In this document: positions 43,620 to 51,403 of the stretch, in pieces
Layout: each line of letters begins with the position of its first letter
Position numbering within the stretch: the stretch's first letter is position 1
DNA from: an uncultured Gemmiger sp.
Lineage (GTDB): Bacteria > Bacillota > Clostridia > Oscillospirales > Ruminococcaceae
Reading direction: 5' to 3'
NCBI GenBank assembly: GCA_944388145.1
Contig: CALXHQ010000002.1
Coordinates: 186,001 to 250,000, forward strand
DNA length: 64,000 nt
Translations under genes and position numbers: made by a program
The notes under the pieces: generated by a model
Databases searched by the model: none
What the model was told of the DNA's origin: nothing
The model's input: only the letters and a program-made list of their open reading frames with translations

Positions 43620-44966
43620 TCATTTCCGAATTCGTGTAACAATTAAAGAAGCGGCCTGTTTCAATGTATCACCAATAAGGGCAAATGCCATAAACACGAA
43701 AGGACAGAACCAGACAAAACCACAGTGGACTTCATGGACAAATGTGTGTGGTTTTGCTAAAACGAACCAAGACAAAGGAGCAAAAACCGAAATCACTGTT
43801 GCTGATGCCAATGCAAGCCAAGAATTGTCTATCATGAATCCCTTTTCTAAATATCGGCGGCAAAGCAGGGATAGAAGCAGATACCCCACAATGCAAACCG
43901 TACAAGCGCCTATGATTTGGAGCATGGTAATCCGGATGCTACCAATGGAAATGCAAGGCTTATTCATCATCCATTTCAAGACCAATGTATAGCTGGCATT
44001 TGCACTCTCTAACAAACTAGCATCCGTCGTATCCGTCGTACCCAGGATTCGCTCTTCCAAATTTTGATAGGTAAATGCAATTGCATCCTGCCAGCCAAAT
44101 TGAATGATAAGCAGCAAAAGTTTGATAGCAAAAGTCGTCACAAACGAAGCAACCGCACCGGCAATTGTGGCTCCAAAGCATCGCACCCAGTCAATGAGCT
44201 TTTTGCGTTCCGCAATAAGCCAGTAAACCAGTGGTACCGTCATTGCAATCATAACCGATGTGACAAATTCAAAGTAAAACAACTGTTTTACCAAGCAGGT
44301 CACAAAAGCAGTCAATGCCAGTTTTTTACATATTTGCTTCGAAGTATCGCAGCAGAATTTTCTGGAGCGCACTAAACAAGTCATAATAGCCATAGGTAAG
44401 AACAAGTTGCCTGCACACCAATACAAATTTGTCCCGTACATGGTAAAAATGGGACAGGCAACTGCGGCAATAACCGAAATGATAAGCGGAAGGATTGCCG
44501 AAGTGTTCAACCCGATCCAATACAAAATTACGCCAAGCATCCCTGCCGTCCATACACAGCAAATAAACTTCAGCAATGTTATCAATGCTTTGTTACTGAT
44601 TGGCAGAATAGCATTTAGCAGTCTGTAAAAATGACCATGGATACAAATATTGCTGATATATTGTGCAAAGTCTTCCTGTGGGAACGAGCGTCCCTCAACA
44701 AAAGCATTTTCCAAAACACCTATTGTGTCAGAATATCCCAATTGGTTCAACATAGGAGGTGTAATGATTTGAATAAATAAAGAGCCGCCATAATTATCTT
44801 GATACATCAAATCAGAAATCATAATTCCCTGGGACCAATCGTCAAAATGGTCAACCGCATCCATACTGAAATTCAGTGGCCAGTTAAACCATAAACCACC
44901 CAGAAGAATAATCGCGCTCAACAGTGATAGCAAAAATGTCGCGTTCTTTTTCACTTTCATCTGCAT
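43620..44966 (-). CDS. AT-rich multi-spanning membrane protein, probably horizontally acquired
   Basis: 448 residues with about 11 membrane helices; a conserved-looking acidic segment AVDHFDDWSQGIMISDLMY lies in the first outer loop. Codon use is strikingly different from its neighbours: AT-rich, many AAA, ATT and TTT codons, near 40 percent GC by eye against more than 60 percent around it. The topology resembles O-antigen-modifying glucosyltransferases (GtrII-like) or polymer flippases, but I cannot assign a family. ATG at 44966 follows GAGGGGGACGG. It sits neatly between two GC-rich genes of the same strand. Confidence 0.78.
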   Translation of the reverse strand: MQMKVKKNATFLLSLLSAIILLGGLWFNWPLNFSMDAVDHFDDWSQGIMISDLMYQDNYGGSLFIQIITPPMLNQLGYSDTIGVLENAFVEGRSFPQEDFAQYISNICIHGHFYRLLNAILPISNKALITLLKFICCVWTAGMLGVILYWIGLNTSAILPLIISVIAAVACPIFTMYGTNLYWCAGNLFLPMAIMTCLVRSRKFCCDTSKQICKKLALTAFVTCLVKQLFYFEFVTSVMIAMTVPLVYWLIAERKKLIDWVRCFGATIAGAVASFVTTFAIKLLLLIIQFGWQDAIAFTYQNLEERILGTTDTTDASLLESANASYTLVLKWMMNKPCISIGSIRITMLQIIGACTVCIVGYLLLSLLCRRYLEKGFMIDNSWLALASATVISVFAPLSWFVLAKPHTFVHEVHCGFVWFCPFVFMAFALIGDTLKQAASLIVTRIRK

Positions 44967-44990
44967 TCCGTCCCCCTCATTTTGCCACTT

Positions 44991-45791
44991 TCACGGATTA
45001 TACTTTCCCGCCAGCGTGGCAAGCAGCACTTTCATCAGCTCGCTGTTGCCCTTGAAGCCGCTGATCTTGGTGGGGGTGGCGCCGGTGGCCGGGTAGGCAC
45101 GGGTTACCGGCACCTCGCAGGCTTTCAGGCCCAGCTGGGTGGCGCGCACGCTCAGGTAGGCCAGCAGCTCATAGCCCACAAACACGTCCCGCAGCGGCTG
45201 CACTTCCGGGTGGGTCAGGTACTCGCGGCTGTACGCGCGGTAGGCGTTGGTGGTGTCGGTGAACCACTGATGCGCCGCCAGGCTGATGATGGGCGCGTGG
45301 ATCAGCCGCACCGCCAGGTAGCGGGATTTGGGCGTGTTGATGGCGTGGCCGCCCTTGACAAAGCGGCTGCCCTGCACCAGGTCGTAGCCCTCTTTCAGCT
45401 TGGCGATGAACTTGGGCACGTCCTCGATGGAATCCTTGTTGTTGCCGTCCACCGTCAGCACGCCCCGGTAGCCGCGGCCCAGGGCAAAGTGGATGCCCAT
45501 GCGCAGCTGGGCGCCCTGTTTGCCGGGGCCGGTCTTGGTCAGCAGCGTGTTGACGCCGTACAGTTCCAGCGTTTCCGGCTTCATGCTGCCGTCGGTGGAA
45601 CCGCCGTCGCAGAGGATAATGTCGCAGACCTTGTCAATCCCCGCCCGCTGGGCGCGGCCCAGCTCGGTCAGGATGCGGGCGCCCTCGTTGATGACGGGGA
45701 TCAGCAGACAGTAGCGGGCGTGGCGGGGGGCCAGCTCGCAGATTTCATAGTCCGGCACGCCGGACACGTTTTTGACAGAAGCGGTCGTCAT
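44991..45791 (-). CDS. Family 2 glycosyltransferase (dolichyl-phosphate-mannose-synthase-like)
   Basis: 266 residues. LLIPVINEGARILTELGRA, ILCDGGSTDGSM and TVDGNNKDSIEDVPKF mark a GT-A fold with a D-x-N type metal site; QGSRFVKGG and TNAYRAYSREYL are typical of the DPM1 group. No C-terminal membrane helices. ATG at 45791 overlaps the isomerase gene stop by 4 bp. It probably transfers a sugar to a lipid carrier in the glycan pathway. Confidence 0.87.
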   Translation of the reverse strand: MTTASVKNVSGVPDYEICELAPRHARYCLLIPVINEGARILTELGRAQRAGIDKVCDIILCDGGSTDGSMKPETLELYGVNTLLTKTGPGKQGAQLRMGIHFALGRGYRGVLTVDGNNKDSIEDVPKFIAKLKEGYDLVQGSRFVKGGHAINTPKSRYLAVRLIHAPIISLAAHQWFTDTTNAYRAYSREYLTHPEVQPLRDVFVGYELLAYLSVRATQLGLKACEVPVTRAYPATGATPTKISGFKGNSELMKVLLATLAGKYNP

Positions 45792-46576
45792 GCAAACACC
45801 TCCGCAATCTCGTCGATGGCGCGGCGCACATTGTCCAGGCTGGTGCGGCCCATCTCGATGGAAACAAAGCCCCGGTAGCCCACCGCCTTGAGCATGGCGG
45901 CCAGCTCGACGTGTTCGGGGCGGCGGCGGACAGGCGCCAGACCCGGCTCGCTGATGTGCACATGGCTGACCAGCGGCAGGTCGGTGATAAAGTCCCGCAG
46001 CCGTTCGCCGTTGGCCAGGATGGTGGACAGGTCCAGATTGACCGCCAGGCCGGGGTTGTCCAGCCGGCGCACCAGCGCGAAGGCGTCGGCGGTGCGGGTC
46101 AGATAGTTGGTGTAGACGGCCGGGTTGGCCTCGATGGCCAGCACCACGCCGTAGCGGGCGGCCATGTTGCCCGCCTGCAGGAAAAACCGCTCCCCCATGG
46201 CGGGGTCGTCGCCCTCGGCCAGGGTGCGGTTTTTGGGACAGCCGAACACCAGGCTGGGGCAGTTGAGGGCGTGGGCAAACTGGTACGCCCCGGCGGTGTA
46301 ATCCAGCAGCTGCTCGGCCTCCCCGGCGTGGAAGATGCTGCCCTTCTGCCCGTACCAGATGCTCTGGATGCTGGGCACCGCAAAGCCCCATTTGTTTTTC
46401 AGATAGCCGCCGAACAGCGCGGCGGCGTTCAGCTGGTCGTAGGGCGCTTCGGGGAAAATGCGGGTGGGGGCCAGTTCCAGCCCGGCAAAGCCATGGGCCT
46501 GCATTTCGGTGTAGACGGCCTCGTCGTCGGCCTTGTCCCAGGCAATGTTCGAGATGCTCAGCCGGATTTGCGCCAT
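45788..46576 (-). CDS. Sugar phosphate isomerase/epimerase-like TIM-barrel protein
   Basis: 262 residues of the AP-endonuclease-2/xylose-isomerase-like fold. It has IRLSISNIAWDKADDEAVY at the start and metal-ligand positions in VVLAIEANPAVYTNYL, AVNLDLSTI, VSHVHISEPG and FVSIEMG. Members isomerise or epimerise small sugars. Its place between an epimerase-like and a glycosyltransferase gene suggests a role in building a surface sugar. The start at 46576 is 1 bp from the upstream stop. Confidence 0.82.
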   Translation of the reverse strand: MAQIRLSISNIAWDKADDEAVYTEMQAHGFAGLELAPTRIFPEAPYDQLNAAALFGGYLKNKWGFAVPSIQSIWYGQKGSIFHAGEAEQLLDYTAGAYQFAHALNCPSLVFGCPKNRTLAEGDDPAMGERFFLQAGNMAARYGVVLAIEANPAVYTNYLTRTADAFALVRRLDNPGLAVNLDLSTILANGERLRDFITDLPLVSHVHISEPGLAPVRRRPEHVELAAMLKAVGYRGFVSIEMGRTSLDNVRRAIDEIAEVFA

Positions 46577-46577
46577 G

Positions 46578-47507
46578 TCAGTTCCTCCATTCCCGCATAA
46601 AGCTGCAGATGTCGTCCAGTTCCTGTTCCGCCGTGCAGAGATAACCGTCCCGGCCGCCCAGCAGCCCGGCATGCAGGCTGCGCAGGTCGTAGTCGAAGGG
46701 CGGTTTGGCCAGCTCGTTCCGCCAGTCGGTTTTCCCGGTGACAGCGGCGTAGACCGCCGCGGCCGAAACCGGCGGCGGGGTCAGGTTCAGGCAGGTCAGG
46801 CCGTTTTCCAGCGCGGCGCACAGGTCCCGCCACAGGCGGCCCAGGTTGTAAAACTGGTAGCGGCTGCGGCTGTCGGTGAAGGCAAGGGCGTTGAAATCAT
46901 TGCCCGCAAAAAATGCCCGCAGCGCCGCCGCGTCCGCCCGGCCGTTCAAGCGATAAAAGCCGTTGTCCGCCAGGGTGTAGCCGACGCGGACCAGTTCGCT
47001 TTTCTGCGCCAGTTCGGCATACTTGTCGGGGCGGAGCATGGCAGGGGTGACGGTGTGCAGGTCAAAGAGAAAGTTCTTTTTCAGCCCCGGGCCGTACAGC
47101 GCGGGCAGCCGGACGATCAGCGCGTTGGGGAAATCCTCCCGCACCCACAGTTCCAGCCGGCGGCGGTTGCGGCCGTAGGCGGGCAGGGCGGGGTCCGCCG
47201 GGTCGGGGGCATCGGCCTCGGTCCGGCCGCGGCTGTCCGGGTAAACGGCAATGCTGGACACCAACACCACCTGCTTCGGCGCGATGCGGCGCAGGTTTTC
47301 CCGCGCGGCGGCCATCACGGCCAGGTCGGCTTCCGGGTCGGCGTTTGCCAGAAACATGGCGGCCGGCACCCCGGCGTAGACGCACAGGTCGGGCGCGGTG
47401 CCGTAACTTTGGGCAATATCGGAGGAATGGCGGGCATCGGCAAAGGCATGCTTTGCCAGCAGGTTGCCCCCCACAAAGCCTGTGGACCCCACCAGAAGAT
47501 CCCGCAT
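46578..47507 (-). CDS. NAD-dependent epimerase/dehydratase-like protein with altered catalytic pair
   Basis: 309 residues. Rossmann start LLVGSTGFVGGNLLAKHAF (G-x2-G-x2-G), catalytic Ser/Thr strand VVLVSSIAVYPDS, then PAYGRNRRRLELWV, where the usual Y-x3-K reads Y-x3-R. The substitution leaves activity in doubt; it may bind a nucleotide sugar without standard catalysis. ATG at 47507 follows AAAGGGGAC. First gene of the run down to 41575, with its own promoter. Confidence 0.8.
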   Translation of the reverse strand: MRDLLVGSTGFVGGNLLAKHAFADARHSSDIAQSYGTAPDLCVYAGVPAAMFLANADPEADLAVMAAARENLRRIAPKQVVLVSSIAVYPDSRGRTEADAPDPADPALPAYGRNRRRLELWVREDFPNALIVRLPALYGPGLKKNFLFDLHTVTPAMLRPDKYAELAQKSELVRVGYTLADNGFYRLNGRADAAALRAFFAGNDFNALAFTDSRSRYQFYNLGRLWRDLCAALENGLTCLNLTPPPVSAAAVYAAVTGKTDWRNELAKPPFDYDLRSLHAGLLGGRDGYLCTAEQELDDICSFMREWRN

Positions 47508-47601
47508 AGAACCGTCCCCTTTCATCTCTGCGCACCGGCACATCAAAGCCACCATGAATTGCCACTGCATGGCAAATGCACAGATTTTCTCATATTAATT
47601 T

Positions 47602-47630
47602 ATTATACTTGGAACCAATGTAAAAAGCAA
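47602..47630 (-). promoter_or_regulatory. Promoter of the epimerase-to-glycosyltransferase operon
   Basis: On the minus strand TTGCTT (47625-47630), 17-bp spacer, TATAAT (47602-47607), about 95 bp before the first start codon, in an AT-rich stretch. Confidence 0.65.
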
Positions 47631-47829
47631 CGCGGGCGCCCGTAAGTCCGGGTAAAATGGGCGTAAACTCCCCGCTGGCAGGCATCCCGTCAACCGCTGC
47701 GCAAAAAAGCCTATACATTGTTATTATGCAACAGGGTACAGGCTTTTGTCATTATACAATTTGTTCAATTTTGTTGAAAGCATTCGGTCTCCAGCAAGGC
47801 GGGGGTACTTTTGTGCTAAATTAATCAAC

Positions 47830-47884
47830 AAAAAGCGCCCTTTCAGGCCGCCTGCACATGGCAGACCTGAAAGGGCGCTTTTTT
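47830..47884. terminator. Terminator-like hairpin downstream of the hisH gene side
   Basis: An 18-nt arm AAAAAGCGCCCTTTCAGG is complementary to 47866-47883, giving a hairpin with A/T ends on both strands. The 638-bp gap 47508-48145 holds this hairpin, a direct repeat of GGGCGCGCCGCT at about 47897 and 47926, and a Family A element; no gene is visible. Confidence 0.7.
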
Positions 47885-47941
47885 CTGTGTATCGCGGGCG
47901 CGCCGCTCACCGTCCCACGGTCTGTGGGCGCGCCGCTTTCA

Positions 47942-48103
47942 GGGTATATCTGATAAATCAAAAGTGCTGAAAAATTCGCTAAAATGCAGTGAATACAAGG
48001 CGCGAAACCGCAGCAATACTTGGTGTATTGCAAGGTTGAGCAACGCAGTAGGCACTGCTTTTTAGTAGAATTTGACAGTGCTGGGGATTTGTCAGATACA
48101 CCC
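47942..48103. repeat. Family A element, complete copy with terminal inverted repeats
   Basis: 162 bp. The left end GGGTATATCTGATAAATC (47942-47959) is complementary to 48086-48103 with two mismatches. Inside are a GCAATAC/GTATTGC hairpin (48013-48031) and a GCAGT/ACTGC hairpin followed by TTTTT (48044-48062). Same order and length as the copy at 62009-62168. No coding capacity, so MITE-like or a structured RNA. Confidence 0.65.
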
Positions 48104-48145
48104 TAACAGAGCCGCGGAACTCTTCCCTCTATGTTTTTTCTCACG

Positions 48146-48799
48146 TCATTCCGCAGTCTGGCACAGCTTGAGATAGCCTTCCACGATGGAAAGGCCCACC
48201 GGGCCGGATTTTTCCGGGTGGAACTGGGTGCCGATCACCTTGCCCCGGGCAACGGCCGCGCAGACACGGCGGTCGCCGTACATTGCATCCGCCAGGCGGT
48301 CGGCGTCGGCGTCCGGCTTTGCCTCGTAGGAGTGGATGAAGTAGCACTCGTCGCCGGGGCGGATGCCAGCCAGCACGGTACCGGCAAAATCGGCGCGGCC
48401 GCCGGCGGGCAGCAGGCCCTCCCAGCCGATATGGGGCACCTTCTGGTGGGTGCCGTCGGCTGCGGTGGAGGGAATGCGCACCACCCGGCCGGGGATCAGC
48501 CCCAGGCCCCGCCATGCCCCGAACTCCTCCGATTGGTCAAACAGCATCTGCATCCCAAGGCAGATGCCCAAAAGCGGTGTGCCGGCGGCGGCCTTCTGCC
48601 GGATGGGTTCGATCAGTCCCAGCCGCTCCAGCCCCTGCATCCCGTCCCGGAAGGCGCCCACACCGGGCAGTACCAGCGCTTTGGCCGCCAGCACGGCGGC
48701 GGGGTCGCCGGTCAGCTCCACCTCGGCGCCGAAATGTTCCAGCGCGTGCCGGACGCTGAGCAGGTTGGACAGGCCATAGTCGATGACAGTCACTTTCAT
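48146..48799 (-). CDS. hisH: HisH-type glutamine amidotransferase subunit of a sugar-amidination system
   Basis: 217 residues. Class I glutaminase: oxyanion strand VLPGVGAFRDGM, nucleophile Cys in GICLGMQMLFDQSEEF, and His-Glu in IGTQFHPEKSG. It releases ammonia from glutamine and channels it through HisF. No other histidine genes are nearby, while a WbpG-type amidotransferase lies upstream in the same run. This matches wbpG-hisH2-hisF2 arrangements in surface-sugar loci rather than histidine synthesis. ATG at 48799 overlaps the hisF stop. Confidence 0.88.
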   Translation of the reverse strand: MKVTVIDYGLSNLLSVRHALEHFGAEVELTGDPAAVLAAKALVLPGVGAFRDGMQGLERLGLIEPIRQKAAAGTPLLGICLGMQMLFDQSEEFGAWRGLGLIPGRVVRIPSTAADGTHQKVPHIGWEGLLPAGGRADFAGTVLAGIRPGDECYFIHSYEAKPDADADRLADAMYGDRRVCAAVARGKVIGTQFHPEKSGPVGLSIVEGYLKLCQTAE

Positions 48800-49557
48800 G
48801 CGCGCACCTCCACCCCGGCGTCCCGCAGCTCGGTTTTCAGCTCCGGCACCGTTGTCTTGTTGTAATGCAGGATGGAGGCGCAGGCCACCGCGTCGGCCCC
48901 GGCGTCCACCGCGTCCACGATGTCGTCGGCACAGCCCACGCCGCCCACACAGATCACCGGCACGTCCACCGCTTTGGTGACAGCCTCGATCAGGTCCAGA
49001 TCCATGCCCCGCTGCAGGCCCTCGCAGTCCACGCTGGTCAGCAGAATCTCGCCGGCGCCCAGCGCCACGCCGCGCTTGGCCCACTCCACCACATCGTAGC
49101 CGGAATGGGCGCGGCCGTTGTCATAGTAGGCCTCCCAGCCGGCCCAGCTGCGGCTGCGCTTGGCCTGGATGGACAGCACCATGCACTGGCTGCCGAAGGC
49201 GTTGGCCACCTCGGTGATGAGTTCCGGGCGCTTGATGGCCGCAGTGTTGATGGCCGCCTTGTCAGCGCCCATGGACAGGATGTGGCGCACGTCCTCGACG
49301 CTGCGCAGGCCGCCGCCCACACAGACGGGGATGAACACGTCGTCCACCGTGCGGCGCACGATATCCGACAGGTTGTTGCGGTTGTACAGGCTGGCGACAA
49401 TATCAATGTACAAAAGTTCATCGATGCCCTGCTCGTAGTAGCGGCGGGCGAAGGCGTTGGGGTCGCCCAGCTTGCGCAGGCCCTCCAGCTGGATGCCCTT
49501 GACAAGGTTTTCGTCCTTCACATCCAGCCGCGCGATCAGGCGGATCTTGCGTTTCAT
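48796..49557 (-). CDS. hisF: HisF-type ammonia-channel subunit of a sugar-amidination system
   Basis: 253 residues, (beta-alpha)8 barrel. Asp in LIARLDVKDENLVKGIQ and LLTSVDCEGLQRGMDL correspond to the two catalytic Asp positions of HisF; phosphate sites are VCVGGGLRS and CVGGVGCADD. The form 'ARLDVK-x2-LVKG' and VASLYNRNNL resemble the HisF paralogues in LPS/capsule loci, not the 'PCLDV' of biosynthetic HisF. Coupled to hisH by a 4-bp overlap. It would pass ammonia to the adjacent PP-loop enzyme. Confidence 0.88.
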   Translation of the reverse strand: MKRKIRLIARLDVKDENLVKGIQLEGLRKLGDPNAFARRYYEQGIDELLYIDIVASLYNRNNLSDIVRRTVDDVFIPVCVGGGLRSVEDVRHILSMGADKAAINTAAIKRPELITEVANAFGSQCMVLSIQAKRSRSWAGWEAYYDNGRAHSGYDVVEWAKRGVALGAGEILLTSVDCEGLQRGMDLDLIEAVTKAVDVPVICVGGVGCADDIVDAVDAGADAVACASILHYNKTTVPELKTELRDAGVEVRA

Positions 49558-49638
49558 ACCGCGGTTCTCTCCTTACCCAACTGTTAAAAATCCGTCATCG
49601 CCGGCGGACCTGTGCCGACGGTGATGACACCGACAGGG

Positions 49639-49701
49639 AAATTTTACGGCAAATTGTGTGCGAGGAGCAAAGCGACGAGTGCGCGATTTGCCGTAAAATT
49701 T
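49639..49701. repeat. Long inverted repeat in the hisF-amidotransferase gap
   Basis: AAATTTTACGGCAAAT (49639-49654) is perfectly complementary to 49686-49701, with a 31-nt loop. It is flanked by another 9-bp stem GTCATCGCC/GGTGATGAC (about 49591-49625, one wobble) and a GC-rich hairpin GGCGTGTCGGG/CCCGACACGCC (49886-49910) just past the amidotransferase stop. The gap 49558-49914 (357 bp) has no gene. It resembles a dispersed palindromic repeat, but no second copy is visible here. Confidence 0.55.
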
Positions 49702-49914
49702 TGTCTAAAAGGCTGCGGAGTTGAGCGCCGCCTGCGGCGGATACAGCAAAACGCAGCAGGGGCAGCGGTCGCAGAATGCAAGTGCGCTTTAGCGCGCGCA
49801 GCATGATGCGGGTACCGCAACCCGGAAATTCAAAGGGGAAAACGCGCCGAGCTGGCGCCAGCCAGTCGAAGCGTTGTCCTCTTTGAGGCGTGTCGGGTTT
49901 CCCGACACGCCGCT

Positions 49915-51288
49915 TTACATCTCGTGGTGGGTGCCCTTCGGGTCACCCCACAGCACCTCGCTGTCGCCCTCGTAAGGGGTGTGGCGCAGCTTCCACATGT
50001 TGTCCTCCCACTTCCACAGGTGCGGGCTGCGGAACCGGTCAGCCAGGTGCATAAAGTAGTCCCGGTCCATCCGGGGCTGCTCGAACAGCTGGCTGGCCCA
50101 GGGGAAGTGCTGCTTGTCGATGGACAGGTACTTGAAGATTTCCTTCTCAAAGCGGTCGGGATACTCGCCGTCGAACTTTTTGCACAGCGCCTTGCCCTCG
50201 TCCAGGGTGATCTCGCCGTTGCGGATCTCCTGGGCGGCGTCGTAGGTGGTGCGGCCGATGCCGTACTTGATGTAGGTGGTGTAGTAGAAGAAATCGTCGA
50301 TCTTGTCGTCGATGGAGTTGTACTTGGAGTAGGTGCCCTGGGTGCGCTCCGGCGCGGGGCGGAAGCCGCCGTGCTCCACCGCGTAGTAGTAGGCGCCCTG
50401 GGGGTGCCACTTCTCGTAATAGCCCAGATACCGCACCTGGACGTGATTCTTCTCCAGGTTGGAAGTCTCGCTGGGCAGATAGATGGCCAGGTCGGCCTTG
50501 TCGATCTTGTAGTCCTCCTCCAGCTGGCGCAGGCTGACGCCGCCCAGATAGATGTGGTCGTAGTCGTTGACCGCGAAGAAGTGCTCGTCCCGCAGGGCCG
50601 AGTTGTTGTCGGCGATGGGGTTGCCGAACTCGGCCTCGTTCTCGCCGTAGAACACCAGCGGGATGCCGAACTTGGCGGCCATCTTGGGCGCCAGCTGCTT
50701 CTGGCCAAGGATGAAGGGCTGGAAGGGGTGGAACAGGTTCTCGGTGGCCAGGCGGGTCAGCAGGCGGTGGGTCATGCCGTTGGGGGTGCAGAGATAGTTG
50801 TCGAACCCGGCGTGGATCCAGGCCTGCATGTTGTCCCAGCCCCAGGGGGTGTAGATGTGGGGCGCCCAGGTGACGGTCAGCGGATGCATCCCATACTTGT
50901 ACTTGAGCAGATGGGCGGCGTAAAAGCTGTCCTTGCCGCCGGAACCGGGCACCAGGCAGTCATAGCTGCCGTCGGTCTTGCGGTACTGGTCGCACAGTTC
51001 CCGCAGTTCCTTCTCCCGCAGGGCCCAGTCGATGTGGCCGTTTGCCTTGTTGTGGCAGGCGTGGCAGGCATCGCAGACGCCGTCCTCCTGAATGACCATC
51101 GTCTTTTTGATGGAGTGGATGGTGTGCTCAAACTCGTAGCAGGAGTTTGGCTTCTGGTTGCTCATGACGCATTCCTTGCAGAACTGGACCTTCTGGGGCA
51201 GGCCGTAGTAGGTTTCCAGCTGGTCCTCCGGGATATCCGGCGCGTACTTGGCGTAGTCAATGTCCACATAGCGGGGCAGCTTGTCCAT
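49915..51288 (-). CDS. N-acetyl sugar amidotransferase (WbpG/PseA-like PP-loop enzyme), copy 1
   Basis: 457 residues. N-terminal zinc-ribbon-like cysteines (FCKECVMSNQKP, GVCDACHACHN), the PP-loop VPGSGGKDSFYAAHLLKYKY, and family motif GIPLVFYGENEAEFGN. In Pseudomonas and Campylobacter such enzymes turn an N-acetyl group of a diamino sugar into an acetamidino group using ammonia from HisH/HisF. The gene stands just upstream of hisF-hisH, strongly supporting that role. ATG at 51288 follows GGGAGAG. The sugar itself is not known. Confidence 0.9.
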   Translation of the reverse strand: MDKLPRYVDIDYAKYAPDIPEDQLETYYGLPQKVQFCKECVMSNQKPNSCYEFEHTIHSIKKTMVIQEDGVCDACHACHNKANGHIDWALREKELRELCDQYRKTDGSYDCLVPGSGGKDSFYAAHLLKYKYGMHPLTVTWAPHIYTPWGWDNMQAWIHAGFDNYLCTPNGMTHRLLTRLATENLFHPFQPFILGQKQLAPKMAAKFGIPLVFYGENEAEFGNPIADNNSALRDEHFFAVNDYDHIYLGGVSLRQLEEDYKIDKADLAIYLPSETSNLEKNHVQVRYLGYYEKWHPQGAYYYAVEHGGFRPAPERTQGTYSKYNSIDDKIDDFFYYTTYIKYGIGRTTYDAAQEIRNGEITLDEGKALCKKFDGEYPDRFEKEIFKYLSIDKQHFPWASQLFEQPRMDRDYFMHLADRFRSPHLWKWEDNMWKLRHTPYEGDSEVLWGDPKGTHHEM

Positions 51289-51360
51289 GGTATCACTCTC
51301 CCAAATGTTGGCGGGGCGGGGATTCTGCCGCCCGGTTTGCCCGCGGCACGTGATAAAGAA

Positions 51361-51403
51361 AACGCCGCCCGAAAAGGGACAGTTATCCCCCTCGGGCGGC
51401 GTC
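51361..51403 (-). terminator. Terminator of the GNAT gene
   Basis: ACGCCGCCCGA at one arm pairs with TCGGGCGGCGT at the other; on the minus strand TTTTCTTTA follows. The upstream arm overlaps the last codons of the acetyltransferase gene. Confidence 0.75.

Noticed and set aside
48146-49557. Histidine biosynthesis operon
   Set aside because: No other his genes are present; the HisF sequence form and the neighbouring WbpG-like gene point to sugar amidination.
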